Shown here piece after piece: positions 1 to 8,932 of a stretch of 64,000 nucleotides of DNA. Numbering within the stretch: position 1 is the first letter of the stretch; every line of letters begins with the position of its first letter. A program made the translations under genes and the position numbers. Source of the stretch: UBA2357 sp041916775 (GTDB lineage: Bacteria; Pseudomonadota; Gammaproteobacteria; Burkholderiales; Rhodocyclaceae); assembly GCA_041916775.1 (NCBI GenBank), contig JAYRYZ010000001.1:1-64000 (forward strand). Direction: 5' to 3'. The notes under the pieces were generated by a model that was not told the DNA's origin, did not search any database, and worked only from the letters and a program-made list of their open reading frames with translations.

Positions 1-121
1 GCCCCGGCTCTCATGACCTCAACTGCTCGAACCGCCCGGTGCGGACCCGCATGCCGGGTGGTGTGGGAGGGGAACGGTCAGGTAAGCTGACCGCCCCTAT
101 CCCGATCGATTCGCACAGAAC

Positions 122-135
122 TGTCATTACTGACA
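122..135. promoter_or_regulatory. Inverted repeat upstream of the LuxR-type gene
   Basis: The sequence TGTCATTACTGACA is a 5-bp perfect inverted repeat with a 4-bp spacer, about 47 bp before the start of the regulator gene. It could be an operator for the regulator itself, but short palindromes also occur by chance and no flanking promoter is clear. Confidence 0.25.
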
Positions 136-181
136 ATATCCAGCGATTGCCGATTTTGCGACCATCGGAACTTTGTGACCC

Positions 182-931
182 ATGCCAGCGAACTGGAAGA
201 TGTCCGTCTGCATTCACCCCGATGATCTGGAAGCCGTCCGCGATGCAACGGATTTCGATGCGCTGAAGGAGTGCACCCAGAATCTGGTGGAGCGACTCGG
301 GCACGACGGCTTCATGTATGTCATGGCCCGGCAGGAGAGCACGCTCGAGTCCGAACCCGGGGCATTCTTCCTGGGTACCTACGACCCCGACTACATGAAG
401 CTGTACGCGGATCGTCAGTGGTTCCGCTGCGACCCCGCCTCGCAGCGGATGTTGCAGAGTGATCTGCCGCACGTATGGCGGAATGCCGATTTCGACACCC
501 CGGAGGCGCGCCCCATGTTCGAGGCGGCAAGACGGCACGGCATCGGCGCGGGTGCGATCTTCCCTGTGATCTCGTCCAACCTGAGCCGGGGCGGACTGGG
601 TATCGCACGCGATGCCGATCCGGACGACGAGTATGACCGCACGCGCGCCATCCTCCCCTGCGGTCAGCTGCTGAGCATCTATGTGCACGCCGCAGTCAAT
701 CGAATCCTGCAGTTGCAGCCCTCGCCAGCGGTCAAGGGCATCAGCCAGCGCGAGCGCGAATGTCTGCAGATGGCCGCGCGGGGCATGCGCGATGCCGACA
801 TTGCGAAGGCCCTGAGCATCACGTCGCGCACGGTGATCTCACACCTCAATAGCGCGCGTTACAAGCTTCAGGCGGAGAACCGCGCTCAGATGATCGCCCG
901 CGCAATGGCGCTGAAGCTGATTGGCCTCTAG
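182..931 (+). CDS. LuxR-family regulator with autoinducer-binding-like N-terminus (LuxR solo)
   Basis: A 249-residue protein. The C-terminal 60 residues form a LuxR/GerE helix-turn-helix: ISQRERECLQMAARG opens it and SRTVISHLNSARYKL is the recognition region. The first 170 residues resemble the LuxR autoinducer-binding fold, including the segment WFRCDPASQRM with the conserved W and DP. No luxI-type synthase is in the window, so it would be a 'solo' that answers to an external or non-AHL signal (inference). It lies directly before the giant surface-protein gene on the same strand, which makes that gene a plausible target. A second in-frame ATG at 200 is an alternative start. Confidence 0.8.
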   Translation: MPANWKMSVCIHPDDLEAVRDATDFDALKECTQNLVERLGHDGFMYVMARQESTLESEPGAFFLGTYDPDYMKLYADRQWFRCDPASQRMLQSDLPHVWRNADFDTPEARPMFEAARRHGIGAGAIFPVISSNLSRGGLGIARDADPDDEYDRTRAILPCGQLLSIYVHAAVNRILQLQPSPAVKGISQRERECLQMAARGMRDADIAKALSITSRTVISHLNSARYKLQAENRAQMIARAMALKLIGL

Positions 932-1027
932 CCGGATCGCCATGCATCACGAATCGGGACGCCAGGCCGGCTGCGCTCCCATACGACCAGTACCGCGCGA
1001 CGCGGACACCCCATTCGAGGACCTAGC

Positions 1028-4000
1028 GTGACTTCATCATACAAACTGATCACAGCCCTGCTTTCGGTCGCAACCCTGTGTCCATCCGCCCATGCAGTCT
1101 CCGCCGAAGCCGGGTTGGATGTCCGTGAGGTCGCGTTCGTCGAGGGCAGCCTGCGCGACCGCGCGGATCTCATGCGCGGCATGTCGCCAGGTGTGGAGGT
1201 GCATGTGCTCGACAGCCGCGGAGACGGCCTTGCGCAGATGGCGGAGGTGTTGTCCCGACATGCGGGGCTGGATGCCGTCCATCTCTACAGCCATGGCGCG
1301 CCGGGCCGGATCGACCTGGGAGCGCTGGCGCTGCGCGGCAACAATGTCGAGACGCAGGCGGCCAGGCTGGCGCGGATTGGCGCGGCGCTGAAGCCGGGCG
1401 GCGATCTCATGCTGTACGGCTGCGAAGTGGGGCGGGACACGGCCGGGCGGGCGCTCGTCGCGGATATCGCACGGCTCAGCGGCGCGGATGTCGCGGCTTC
1501 ATCGGACATCACCGGCAATGCGGCGCTGGGTGGTAACTGGATCCTCGAGGTACGACACGGCAGGATAGAGACCGCCAATGCCTTGCTGCCCGAGGTGCAG
1601 GCGCGCTACTCGGACGTGCTGCCGTCCTCGGTGCCGACCGCGACGCCCGGCGCCGAGCGCGTCGATGTCTCAGGGGCCGCAGCCGGCGCCACGGTCAGGC
1701 TCTACCTGACCAATGGTTCGCTGCAGGGCAGCGGCACCGCCGCGGCGGACGGCACCTACCGGTTCGAGGACGTGCTGCCGAACACACTGTGGTACTACGT
1801 GACCCAGGACGACGGTGTGAACGGCGAGAGTGTGAATACGCCCTTCTTCAACGTCACCCTGCGCACACCCGTCGCCACGCCGGGCACCGAGTTGGTCGAT
1901 GTCGACAACGTCTCCGCAAGCGCGACCATCAAGCTCTACCTCACCAACGGCACGCTGGTGTCGGACAGCCCCACCGATCAGGGTGGTGGCGTCTACCGAT
2001 TCAGCAATGTCACGCCGTCCAGCCTGGGTTTCTATGTGATCCAGACCTTCGGTGTCTATGAGAGCCTGAATACACCGTTCTTCGGCATTCCCTTGCGCAC
2101 CCCGGACATCACCGCAGGCGTTCGCCAGGTCGATGTCGAGAACGTGTTCCCCGGCGCCACCGTAACCCTTCACCGGTTCAATGGCACGGTCGTCTCCTCG
2201 TCACCGACCGACATCGGCGGTGGCGTCTTCCGCTTCTCGAACGTTGATCCGGACAGCGCCGGACACTACGTCGTGCAGTCCATCAATGGCGTGGTCAGCG
2301 ATGGCTCGAGCCTTGCCTTCGTCACCGAGAGTGCGCCGAGTTTCGTCGGCGGGCTGTCGACCTTCACCGTCAACGCCGTGGGAACGGAATTCCGCGATCA
2401 GCTCGCGGTGAGCGACGTCGACGCCGGTCAGACGCTGACCTGGAGCGTCACCGGCGCACCCGGCCATGGCAGCCTGTCGGGCTTCCCCGCCACGGCCTCC
2501 ACCAACTGCAGCAATGGCATCTGCGGCACGACCGGGAGCACGGTGTCGCGCCCGGATGCGGAAGTCCGCTACACCCCGGATGCCGGTTACACCGGTAGCG
2601 ACACCTTCACCATCGCGGTGAGCGACGGGGTCGCGACCACGAGTCGCAGCTTCACCGTGACGGTCAACAGCGCCAGCGGTGCGACGGTCAGCGCCGCCGA
2701 TTCGGCGGCCCTGCGCGCCGCGATCGACAACCCCGCCGTCGCCACGATCAACCTCAGCAGCGGCGCGAGCTATTCGATCCTCGGCACGGAGATCAACCGT
2801 CCGCTCACGATCAACGGCAACGACGCCACCATCGAGGTACTGGGCGGCACGGGTCAGAGCCTCGACGATCAGACCATCTTTCACCTCGGCATGCCGGATG
2901 CCAGCGGCAACAGGCGCCATCGTGGCAACCTCTTCTGGCGTGTCAGCGACGGTGGCAACCTCACGCTCTCCAACCTCACGCTGCGCAACGCGGCCACCAG
3001 CGTCAACGCCCAGGGGCTGACCGGTGTCTTCGCCGCGGTGTTCCTCACCGGTACGTCGAATGCCAGCCTGAGCGGGGTGCGTTTCGAGAATTTCTGGTTC
3101 CAGAACGCCAACTTCATGGCGCAGAACAACCTGGCCAACGCGCAAGGGCTCTATGCCAGCTACTCGGACATCAGCCACGGGGTGTATGCCGACTTCGACT
3201 TTCAGGGCGACCTGAGCGTCACCGGCAGCACCTTCGGCAGCAGCAACGCCTTCCGCGAGGCGGTGCATCTCTACAACAGCCAGAGCGCCACGATCAGCAA
3301 CAACACCCTGACCGGCACCGCCCACCCCGGTCGCTTGCGTGCCGCCGACGGCTTCGAGAACGGCATCTACGTGTTCGGTGGCAACAGCACCATCACCGGC
3401 AACATCATCAGCGGCTATCAGGCGCATCTGAACAGCGACTACTACAGCGCCGGGATCGCCAGCGTCGGGTTCTTCGCCGGCGGCAGCGCCACGATCACCG
3501 GCAACACCATCACCAACTGTTCGACGGGTCTCTCGCTCGCTGGCGGCTGGCAAGCCTTCCAGCCTGGCAGCGAGCTCTCGGTCAACGGCTACAGCCTGAT
3601 CGACGAACCCGGCCTCGCGGGTTTTGCGCTCGGGCATGCCAACACGCTCGGCAACGGTGTGCATGGCCCGCGCATCGCCATCGTCAGGGATCAGAACGAC
3701 AGCGCCTATGCATACGTCGATCCCTACCTGACCTACGGCGATCGCACGCCTGACTCGGTGACGCTGGGCCTGGCCGCGAGCGCGCTACCCGCCATCGACT
3801 CGGCGGGCTTCACGGTACAGCAGTCGCTGGACGGCAGCGTCTGGAGCAACGCGACGGTCACGCCGGCAGGCCCCCTGACTGCCGCCAACACGACGTTCAC
3901 GGTGACGGGCCTGGATCCCGCGGCGCGCTACTTCTTCCGCCTGAACGACACGGACAGCGCGTCCAGTCACTTCGGCTGGTCCAACCTCGTCGCTCTTCCG

Positions 4001-4939
4001 ACCTTGACCCTCGGCACGGTCGGCGAGCTGTCGGCCACGGTCAGCTTCCAGGCGCCGGGCACGACTGGCGTGCGTATCGAGAAATCCACCGACGGTGGCG
4101 CCAGCTGGAGCACGGCAACGCTCGCGAGCCCGATCACGGCGGCGTCGACCAGCGCCACAGTGACCGGGCTGACCGCGGGCACGGCCCATCTCCTGCGCAT
4201 CAACGGCGCCGGAACTTCCGGCTGGGGCGCTTCCGCGCCGGTTGCGCTGACGACCGATGCCGCGGCGAGCTGCGGCACGGCGAGCAATGTACCGTCCGTC
4301 GCTGCGCCCTCCGGAAGCGGCCTGTGCGCGGCAGGCACGGCCAGCCCCGTCACCGCGGGCTCGCCGTGGACCTGGTCGTGCACCAGCGACGAGGGTGGAA
4401 CGCCGGCCAGCTGCTCGGCGCCAAACGCGCCCACGGCGACGGGCTCGGGGGGTGGCCGTCTGGAGATCACCGCGTCCAGCGGCGCCACGGCGTGGCAGGT
4501 CGACAGCGCGAGCTTCGTCTCCGTCGCTTCGACCGGTAGTGATGGTCCTGCCGGCCTGCTCTTCCCGCATGGACTGCTGGCCCTGCAGCTGGACAGCGGC
4601 ACGGCGGGCACCAGCGCCACAGTCACCATCACCTATCCGTCTGCGTTGCCCCCGGGCTCCGTGTATTGGAAATACGGCCGCACCGCCTCGAACCCGTCGG
4701 CTCACTGGTACCCGTATCCGGGCGCGACGGTCGCGGGCAACACGGTGGTCTTGACCCTCACCGATGGTGCGGACGGGGATGATGACCGCAGCGCCAACAG
4801 CGTCATCGTCGACCCGGGCGGTCCCGCCGTGCCGGCCGCACTGCTCGGCATCCCGACCCTGTCGCAATGGGGGCAGACGCTGCTGCTGGCGCTGCTCGCG
4901 CTCGCCGGTCTGGTCGGTGTGCGCCGCAGGATGCGATGA
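1028..4939 (+). CDS. Giant DUF4347 / right-handed beta-helix surface protein with IPTL-CTERM tail
   Basis: A 1303-residue exported protein with a GTG start and a signal peptide over roughly residues 1-26. Visible parts in order: a DUF4347 domain (about 35-165, with the LYSHGAPG and LMLYGCEVG motifs); three tandem repeats of about 75-90 residues (about 200-430) each carrying a TPG...VDV...RFSNV pattern; a cadherin/Ig-like segment (about 440-550, YTGSDTFTIAVSDG); an Asn-rich beta-helix region (about 560-860); two fibronectin-III-like segments (about 900-1060); a Cys-containing linker; and a C-terminal sorting tail IPTLSQWGQTLLL, a hydrophobic segment, then RRRMR. The tail is the IPTL-CTERM type handled by exosortase-like systems. 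The protein is probably surface-attached; adhesion or matrix function is inferred. The in-frame GTG is the first plausible start after the LuxR gene. Confidence 0.85.
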   Translation: MTSSYKLITALLSVATLCPSAHAVSAEAGLDVREVAFVEGSLRDRADLMRGMSPGVEVHVLDSRGDGLAQMAEVLSRHAGLDAVHLYSHGAPGRIDLGALALRGNNVETQAARLARIGAALKPGGDLMLYGCEVGRDTAGRALVADIARLSGADVAASSDITGNAALGGNWILEVRHGRIETANALLPEVQARYSDVLPSSVPTATPGAERVDVSGAAAGATVRLYLTNGSLQGSGTAAADGTYRFEDVLPNTLWYYVTQDDGVNGESVNTPFFNVTLRTPVATPGTELVDVDNVSASATIKLYLTNGTLVSDSPTDQGGGVYRFSNVTPSSLGFYVIQTFGVYESLNTPFFGIPLRTPDITAGVRQVDVENVFPGATVTLHRFNGTVVSSSPTDIGGGVFRFSNVDPDSAGHYVVQSINGVVSDGSSLAFVTESAPSFVGGLSTFTVNAVGTEFRDQLAVSDVDAGQTLTWSVTGAPGHGSLSGFPATASTNCSNGICGTTGSTVSRPDAEVRYTPDAGYTGSDTFTIAVSDGVATTSRSFTVTVNSASGATVSAADSAALRAAIDNPAVATINLSSGASYSILGTEINRPLTINGNDATIEVLGGTGQSLDDQTIFHLGMPDASGNRRHRGNLFWRVSDGGNLTLSNLTLRNAATSVNAQGLTGVFAAVFLTGTSNASLSGVRFENFWFQNANFMAQNNLANAQGLYASYSDISHGVYADFDFQGDLSVTGSTFGSSNAFREAVHLYNSQSATISNNTLTGTAHPGRLRAADGFENGIYVFGGNSTITGNIISGYQAHLNSDYYSAGIASVGFFAGGSATITGNTITNCSTGLSLAGGWQAFQPGSELSVNGYSLIDEPGLAGFALGHANTLGNGVHGPRIAIVRDQNDSAYAYVDPYLTYGDRTPDSVTLGLAASALPAIDSAGFTVQQSLDGSVWSNATVTPAGPLTAANTTFTVTGLDPAARYFFRLNDTDSASSHFGWSNLVALPTLTLGTVGELSATVSFQAPGTTGVRIEKSTDGGASWSTATLASPITAASTSATVTGLTAGTAHLLRINGAGTSGWGASAPVALTTDAAASCGTASNVPSVAAPSGSGLCAAGTASPVTAGSPWTWSCTSDEGGTPASCSAPNAPTATGSGGGRLEITASSGATAWQVDSASFVSVASTGSDGPAGLLFPHGLLALQLDSGTAGTSATVTITYPSALPPGSVYWKYGRTASNPSAHWYPYPGATVAGNTVVLTLTDGADGDDDRSANSVIVDPGGPAVPAALLGIPTLSQWGQTLLLALLALAGLVGVRRRMR

Positions 4940-4947
4940 ATCCGATA

Positions 4948-4972
4948 GCCCCGTCCTCTGCACGGACGGGGC
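4948..4972 (+). terminator. Terminator-like hairpin after the surface protein gene
   Basis: A perfect 9-bp stem GCCCCGTCC / GGACGGGGC with a 7-nt loop starts 9 bp after the stop codon of the DUF4347 gene. There is no run of T after it, so it may be a weak or factor-assisted terminator, or an mRNA-protecting 3' hairpin. Confidence 0.55.
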
Positions 4973-5024
4973 CATTGAAAAGTGGCTGCACGCGTCTGCC
5001 GTGACGCGGCCCGCACTGCCGGCC

Positions 5025-5040
5025 TAAACCAAAGTTCAAT
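5025..5040 (+). promoter_or_regulatory. Candidate TmoT/TodT-box-like site upstream of tmoA
   Basis: TAAACCAAAGTTCAAT lies about 140-155 bp before tmoA. It resembles the tod box described for TodT/TmoT-controlled promoters (ATAAACCATCGTTTAT) in the TAAACCA...GTT core, and differs in the centre and right end. With a TodST-like pair encoded just downstream of the operon it is a reasonable activator site, but the match is partial and only one copy was found. Confidence 0.35.
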
Positions 5041-5178
5041 TTCGGCCTTTCCGCCTTCCGGATAACTTTCGTGCCCATGGGCGCCGCGCCAACCCGGTGC
5101 GGCGCCTGCAGCAGGCGGCTACGAAAGCCTTGCATCGCGAGCCCGAGAACGCTCGCGACCCACCGGAAGGAGACAACA

Positions 5179-6684
5179 ATGGCTGTACTCAACAGAATGG
5201 ACTGGTACGACCTGGCCCGGACCACGAACTGGACCCCGTCGTACGTTACCGAGGACGAACTGTTCCCGCCCCGGCTGTCGGGCGAATTCGGTCTGCCGCT
5301 TGCGGCCTGGGAAGGCTACGATGAGCCCTACAAGCAGACCTACCCGGAATACGTGAAGGTGCAGCGCGACAAGGATGCCGGCGCCTACTCGGTGAAGGCC
5401 GCGCTGGAGCGCAGCCGCATCTTCGAGAACGCCGATCCGGGCTGGAAGTCGGTGATGAAGGCGCACTACGGCGCCATCGCCCGCGGCGAATACGCAGCGG
5501 CGAGCGCCGAGGCGCGCATGATGCGCTTCTCCAAGGCGCCGGGCATGCGCAACATGGCCACGCTCGGCTGCATGGACGAGATCCGCCACGGCCAGATGCA
5601 GCTCTACTTCCCGCACGAGCACGTGTCCAAGGACCGCCAGATGGACTGGGCCTTCAAGGCCTACGACACCAACGAGTGGGCGATGATCGCGGCGCGTCAT
5701 TTCTTCGACGACATCATGATGACGCGCGACGCGATCAGCGTCTCGATCATGCTCACCTTCAGCTTCGAAACCGGCTTCACCAACATGCAGTTCCTCGGCC
5801 TCGCCGCCGACGCTGCCGAAGCCGGCGATCACACCTTCGCCAACCTCATCTCCAGCATCCAGACCGACGAATCGCGCCATGCGCAGATCGGCGGCCCGGC
5901 GCTGAAGCTCCTGATCGAGAACGGCCACAAGGCCGAGGCGCAGAAGCGTGTCGACATCGCGGTGTGGGGGGCGTGGAAGCTGTTCTCGGTGCTCACCGGC
6001 CCGATCATGGACTACTACACGCCGCTCGCGCACCGCAAGCAGTCGTTCAAGGAGTTCATGGAGGAGTGGATCGTCGCCCAGTTCGAGCGCGCGCTCACCG
6101 ACATGGGCCTGGACCTTCCCTGGTACTGGGACATCTTCCTCGCGGACATCAGCCAGACCCACCACGGCATGCACCTCGGCGCCTACTTCTGGCGCCCGAC
6201 CCTGTGGTGGAACCCGGCCGCCGGCGTCACCCCGGACGAGCGCGCCTGGCTGGAGGAGAAGTACCCCGGCTGGAACGACACCTGGGGCCAGTGCTGGGAT
6301 GTGTTCATCGACAACGTCGTCGACGGCAACATGGCCATGGCCTACCCGGAGACGCTGCCCTACGTCTGCAACATGTGCCAGCTGCCCATCCTCGGTACGC
6401 CGGGCAAGGGCTGGAACGTCAAGGACTATCCGCTCGAATACAAGGGCCGCCTCTACCACTTCGGCTCCGAGGTCGACCGCTGGGTGTTCCAGCAGGAGCC
6501 GGAGCGCTACGCCGGCCACCTCTCCATCGTCGACCGCTTCCTGGCCGGCATGATCCAGCCGATGGATCTCGGCGGGGCGCTGCAATACATGGGCCTTGCC
6601 CCGGGCGAGATCGGCGACGACGCCCACAACTATGCCTGGGCCGAGGTCTATCGCGCCCTGCGCGCCAGCAAGAAGGCGGGCTGA
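5179..6684 (+). CDS. tmoA: Toluene monooxygenase hydroxylase, alpha subunit
   Basis: A 501-residue protein, the usual TmoA length (about 500). It is the catalytic subunit of the soluble diiron toluene 4-monooxygenase type enzyme, which hydroxylates toluene/benzene with O2. All six iron ligands are present at the same numbers as in the T4MO literature: E104, E134, H137, E197, E231 and H234. T201 and active-site residues I100, G103, A107, Q141 and F176 are also present; position 180 is Met. The ATG at 5179 follows GGAAGGAGACAAC. An upstream in-frame ATG at 5071 would add a 36-residue Arg-rich tail unlike the family, so it is not used. First gene of tmoABCDEF. Regiospecificity cannot be read from the sequence. 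Confidence 0.97.
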   Translation: MAVLNRMDWYDLARTTNWTPSYVTEDELFPPRLSGEFGLPLAAWEGYDEPYKQTYPEYVKVQRDKDAGAYSVKAALERSRIFENADPGWKSVMKAHYGAIARGEYAAASAEARMMRFSKAPGMRNMATLGCMDEIRHGQMQLYFPHEHVSKDRQMDWAFKAYDTNEWAMIAARHFFDDIMMTRDAISVSIMLTFSFETGFTNMQFLGLAADAAEAGDHTFANLISSIQTDESRHAQIGGPALKLLIENGHKAEAQKRVDIAVWGAWKLFSVLTGPIMDYYTPLAHRKQSFKEFMEEWIVAQFERALTDMGLDLPWYWDIFLADISQTHHGMHLGAYFWRPTLWWNPAAGVTPDERAWLEEKYPGWNDTWGQCWDVFIDNVVDGNMAMAYPETLPYVCNMCQLPILGTPGKGWNVKDYPLEYKGRLYHFGSEVDRWVFQQEPERYAGHLSIVDRFLAGMIQPMDLGGALQYMGLAPGEIGDDAHNYAWAEVYRALRASKKAG

Positions 6685-6711
6685 GTTTTCCCGCCCGACC
6701 AGCCAAGGAAC

Positions 6712-6734
6712 CGCGGCCGCCCACGGCGGCCGCG
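6712..6734 (+). other. Strong intercistronic hairpin between tmoA and tmoB
   Basis: A perfect 10-bp GC-only stem CGCGGCCGCC / GGCGGCCGCG closes a 3-nt loop, 24 bp before tmoB. A smaller GGCGGG/CCCGCC stem overlaps the tmoA stop (6675-6695). With no T-tract, an mRNA-stabilising or partial-attenuation role is likelier than full termination, because the operon clearly continues. Confidence 0.55.
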
Positions 6735-6758
6735 CAAGAACATCAGGAGACAAGACAA

Positions 6759-7025
6759 ATGGCGCTATTCCCGCTCACCTCGAACTTCGAGGGCGACTTC
6801 GTGCTGCAGCTCGTGGCTGTCGATTCCGAGAACACCATGGACGAGGTGGCTGCCGCCGCCGCGGTGCACTCCGTCGGCCGCCGCGTGCGTGCCCGCCCGG
6901 ACTGCATCCTGCGCATCCGCCGCCAGGACGCGGCGGAATTCTTCCCGCGCACGATGAAGGTGTCCGAGTCCGGCCTCAAGCCGACCGAGACGGTGGAGAT
7001 CATCTGGGAGCCGGCGCGTCACTGA
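6759..7025 (+). CDS. tmoB: Toluene monooxygenase hydroxylase, gamma subunit
   Basis: An 88-residue protein that begins MALFPLTSNFEGDFVLQLV and ends TVEIIWEPARH. The small hydroxylase subunit TmoB is about 84-88 residues and has a ubiquitin-like fold in the known structures. It joins the alpha and beta subunits in the (alpha-beta-gamma)2 hydroxylase. The ATG at 6759 is preceded by CAGGAGACAAGACAA, a good ribosome-binding site. It sits between tmoA and tmoC as in all T4MO-type operons. Confidence 0.93.
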   Translation: MALFPLTSNFEGDFVLQLVAVDSENTMDEVAAAAAVHSVGRRVRARPDCILRIRRQDAAEFFPRTMKVSESGLKPTETVEIIWEPARH

Positions 7026-7064
7026 CGCCCGCCTGCCGGACCAAGAGAAGAAGCGGAGGCAAGC

Positions 7065-7400
7065 ATGAGCTTTGCAAAAGTGTGCACCGTCGATGACGTG
7101 TGGGAAGGGGAGATGGAGACCTTCTCGGTCAACGGCCACGACATCCTGCTGGTCTGTGCCGAGGGCGGCGCCATCAAGGCCTTCCAGGGCATGTGCCCGC
7201 ACCAGGACATCCCGCTGTCGGAGGGCCGCTTCGAAGGCGGCAAGATCATCTGCCGCGCCCACCTGTGGCAGTTCGACGCCAGCTCGGGCAAGGGCATCAA
7301 CCCCGACGACTGTGCGCTGGCGGAGTACCCGGTGCGGCTGGACGGCGACGACATCCTGGTCGACACCCTGGGCGTGAGCCCCCTGTTCGCCCATTCCTGA
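7065..7400 (+). CDS. tmoC: Rieske ferredoxin of toluene monooxygenase
   Basis: A 111-residue Rieske [2Fe-2S] protein that carries electrons from the TmoF reductase to the diiron hydroxylase. The cluster ligands are visible as C44-P-H46 and C63-R-A-H66, with the classical 16-residue spacing between the two boxes. Length and order match T4moC (112 residues). It starts 39 bp after tmoB with GCGGAGGCAAGC upstream of the ATG. Confidence 0.95.
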   Translation: MSFAKVCTVDDVWEGEMETFSVNGHDILLVCAEGGAIKAFQGMCPHQDIPLSEGRFEGGKIICRAHLWQFDASSGKGINPDDCALAEYPVRLDGDDILVDTLGVSPLFAHS

Positions 7401-7497
7401 GCGGTCCTTCCGCAGCGGCCGTCATCAACACATTCAGCTCCGGGGGCGCCGGCATGCCAGCCGCAGCCGCCCGGGCGAGCAGCACGAGGAGAGCACG

Positions 7498-7812
7498 ATG
7501 AGCACAGCAAACCCAGGCCAGGCCTACCACAACAACCTCGTCGGCCCGGTGATGCGCGCCGGCGATCTCGCGATGGCGGTGATCGAGGCGGCGCGGGAGG
7601 ACAACCCGGGCAAGGAGATCTTCGTCGAGGACAAGCGCGCCTACATCCGCATCCACGCCGAGCAGGAAATGATCCTGCGCCAGGAAACCATCGCCGAGGC
7701 GCTGGGGCGACCGTTCCGGATCAACGAGCTGGAGGTGGATCTCAGCTCCTTCGCCGGGCAGATCGAGAGCCAGCCCAACGCCGTCCGCTTCTACTTCAAC
7801 CGCACCCTGTAG
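7498..7812 (+). CDS. tmoD: Toluene monooxygenase effector/coupling protein
   Basis: A 104-residue MmoB/DmpM-family effector. It binds the hydroxylase and tunes turnover and regiospecificity without carrying a cofactor. The pattern NNLVGPVMRAGDLAMAVIEAA and the C-terminal acidic-hydrophobic core match T4moD (103 residues). The ATG follows GAGGAGAGCACG. A 97-bp spacer separates it from tmoC, longer than the other gaps in the operon. Confidence 0.95.
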   Translation: MSTANPGQAYHNNLVGPVMRAGDLAMAVIEAAREDNPGKEIFVEDKRAYIRIHAEQEMILRQETIAEALGRPFRINELEVDLSSFAGQIESQPNAVRFYFNRTL

Positions 7813-7872
7813 GCCGCAGCCCGCCTTAACCCGGCGCCGCCCGCGATAACAAGAAATCGAGGAGACAAAGAC

Positions 7873-8859
7873 ATGTCCGACATCCAGCCCCTCAAGCCGC
7901 TGAAGACCTGGAGCCATCTCGCCGCCCGCCGCCGCAAGCCGAGCGAATACGAGATCGTCAGCGCCAACCTGCACTACAACGACCGCGATCCGGACTCGCC
8001 CTACGAGCTCGATCCGAACATGTTCATGAACCAGTGGTACAAGAAGAACACCTTCGGTACCGCGTTGAAGCATGAGGACTGGAACGCCTTCCGCGATCCG
8101 GACGAGGTCGTCTACCGCACCTACAACCTGATGCAGGACGGCCAGGAGACCTACGTCTTCAGCCTCCTCGACCAGTTCAACCAGCGCGAGCACGACAAGG
8201 CGCTCGACCCGCGCTGGGCCGGCTCGCTTGCGCGCCTGTACACCCCCGCCCGCTACCTGTTCCATACCGTGCAGATGGCCTCGGCCTACGTCGGCCAGGT
8301 GTCGCCGGCGAGCACCATCACCAACTGCAACTACTTCCAGATGGCCGACAGCCTGCGCTGGCTGAGCCACACCGCCTACCGCACCAGGGAGCTGTCGCTG
8401 CAGTTCGCCGACAAGGGCTTCGGCGTCGATGAGCGCAAGTACTGGGAGACCGACCCGGTGTGGCAGGGCTTCCGCGAGCTGATGGAGAAGACGCTGACGG
8501 TGTGGGACTGGGGCGAGGCGATCGTCGTCCTCAACCTCGTCGCCAAGCCGGCCATCGAGGAAAGCGTGCTACGCAAGCTCGGCGAGGCGGCACGCCACAA
8601 CGGCGACACGCTCCTCGGCCTGATCTGCGACGCCGAGCTGATCGATTCCGCCCGCCATCGCCGCTGGATCGCCGCCTTCGTCCGCATGGCGCTGGAGACT
8701 CCGGGCAACCTGGAGATCATGCAAGGCTGGATCGCGAAGTGGACGCCGCTCGCCGACCGCGCGATCGACGCCTATTGCGCGCAGCTGCCCGACGTCGCCG
8801 ATGCCGCGGCGTCGGCCAAGGCGGCGACGCGCGACTTCCGCCATTCGCTCGGCCTGTAA
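7873..8859 (+). CDS. tmoE: Toluene monooxygenase hydroxylase, beta subunit
   Basis: A 328-residue protein, matching TmoE (about 327-328 residues). The beta subunit is structurally related to the alpha subunit but lacks iron ligands and forms the hydroxylase core. Recognisable segments are LKTWSHLAARRRKPSEYEIV at the start and YLFHTVQMASAYVGQVSPAS in the middle. The ATG follows CGAGGAGACAAAGAC. It is fifth in the operon, after the effector, as in T4MO. Confidence 0.95.
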   Translation: MSDIQPLKPLKTWSHLAARRRKPSEYEIVSANLHYNDRDPDSPYELDPNMFMNQWYKKNTFGTALKHEDWNAFRDPDEVVYRTYNLMQDGQETYVFSLLDQFNQREHDKALDPRWAGSLARLYTPARYLFHTVQMASAYVGQVSPASTITNCNYFQMADSLRWLSHTAYRTRELSLQFADKGFGVDERKYWETDPVWQGFRELMEKTLTVWDWGEAIVVLNLVAKPAIEESVLRKLGEAARHNGDTLLGLICDAELIDSARHRRWIAAFVRMALETPGNLEIMQGWIAKWTPLADRAIDAYCAQLPDVADAAASAKAATRDFRHSLGL

Positions 8860-8884
8860 GCCGGCCCAGCCCGTTGTTCTGTCC

Positions 8885-8902
8885 GGGGCGCCGAGGCGCC
8901 CC
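8885..8902 (+). other. Hairpin between tmoE and tmoF
   Basis: GGGGCGCC-GA-GGCGCCCC is an 8-bp perfect inverted repeat, which in practice folds with a loop slightly larger than the 2-nt spacer. It lies 26 bp after tmoE and about 30 bp before tmoF. Like the tmoA-tmoB hairpin it has no T-tract and may modulate the relative amount of the reductase. Confidence 0.4.
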
Positions 8903-8932
8903 GCGGGCCACCGTTTCCGCACGCGAGGCGTC

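Noticed and set aside
4981..5000. Sigma-54 type -24/-12 promoter upstream of tmoA
   Set aside because: The GG and GC doublets are 12 bases apart rather than the required 10, so the match is not convincing.
5071..5178. Upstream extension of tmoA
   Set aside because: The extra 36 residues are Arg/Cys-rich and absent from the family; a strong ribosome-binding site precedes 5179.
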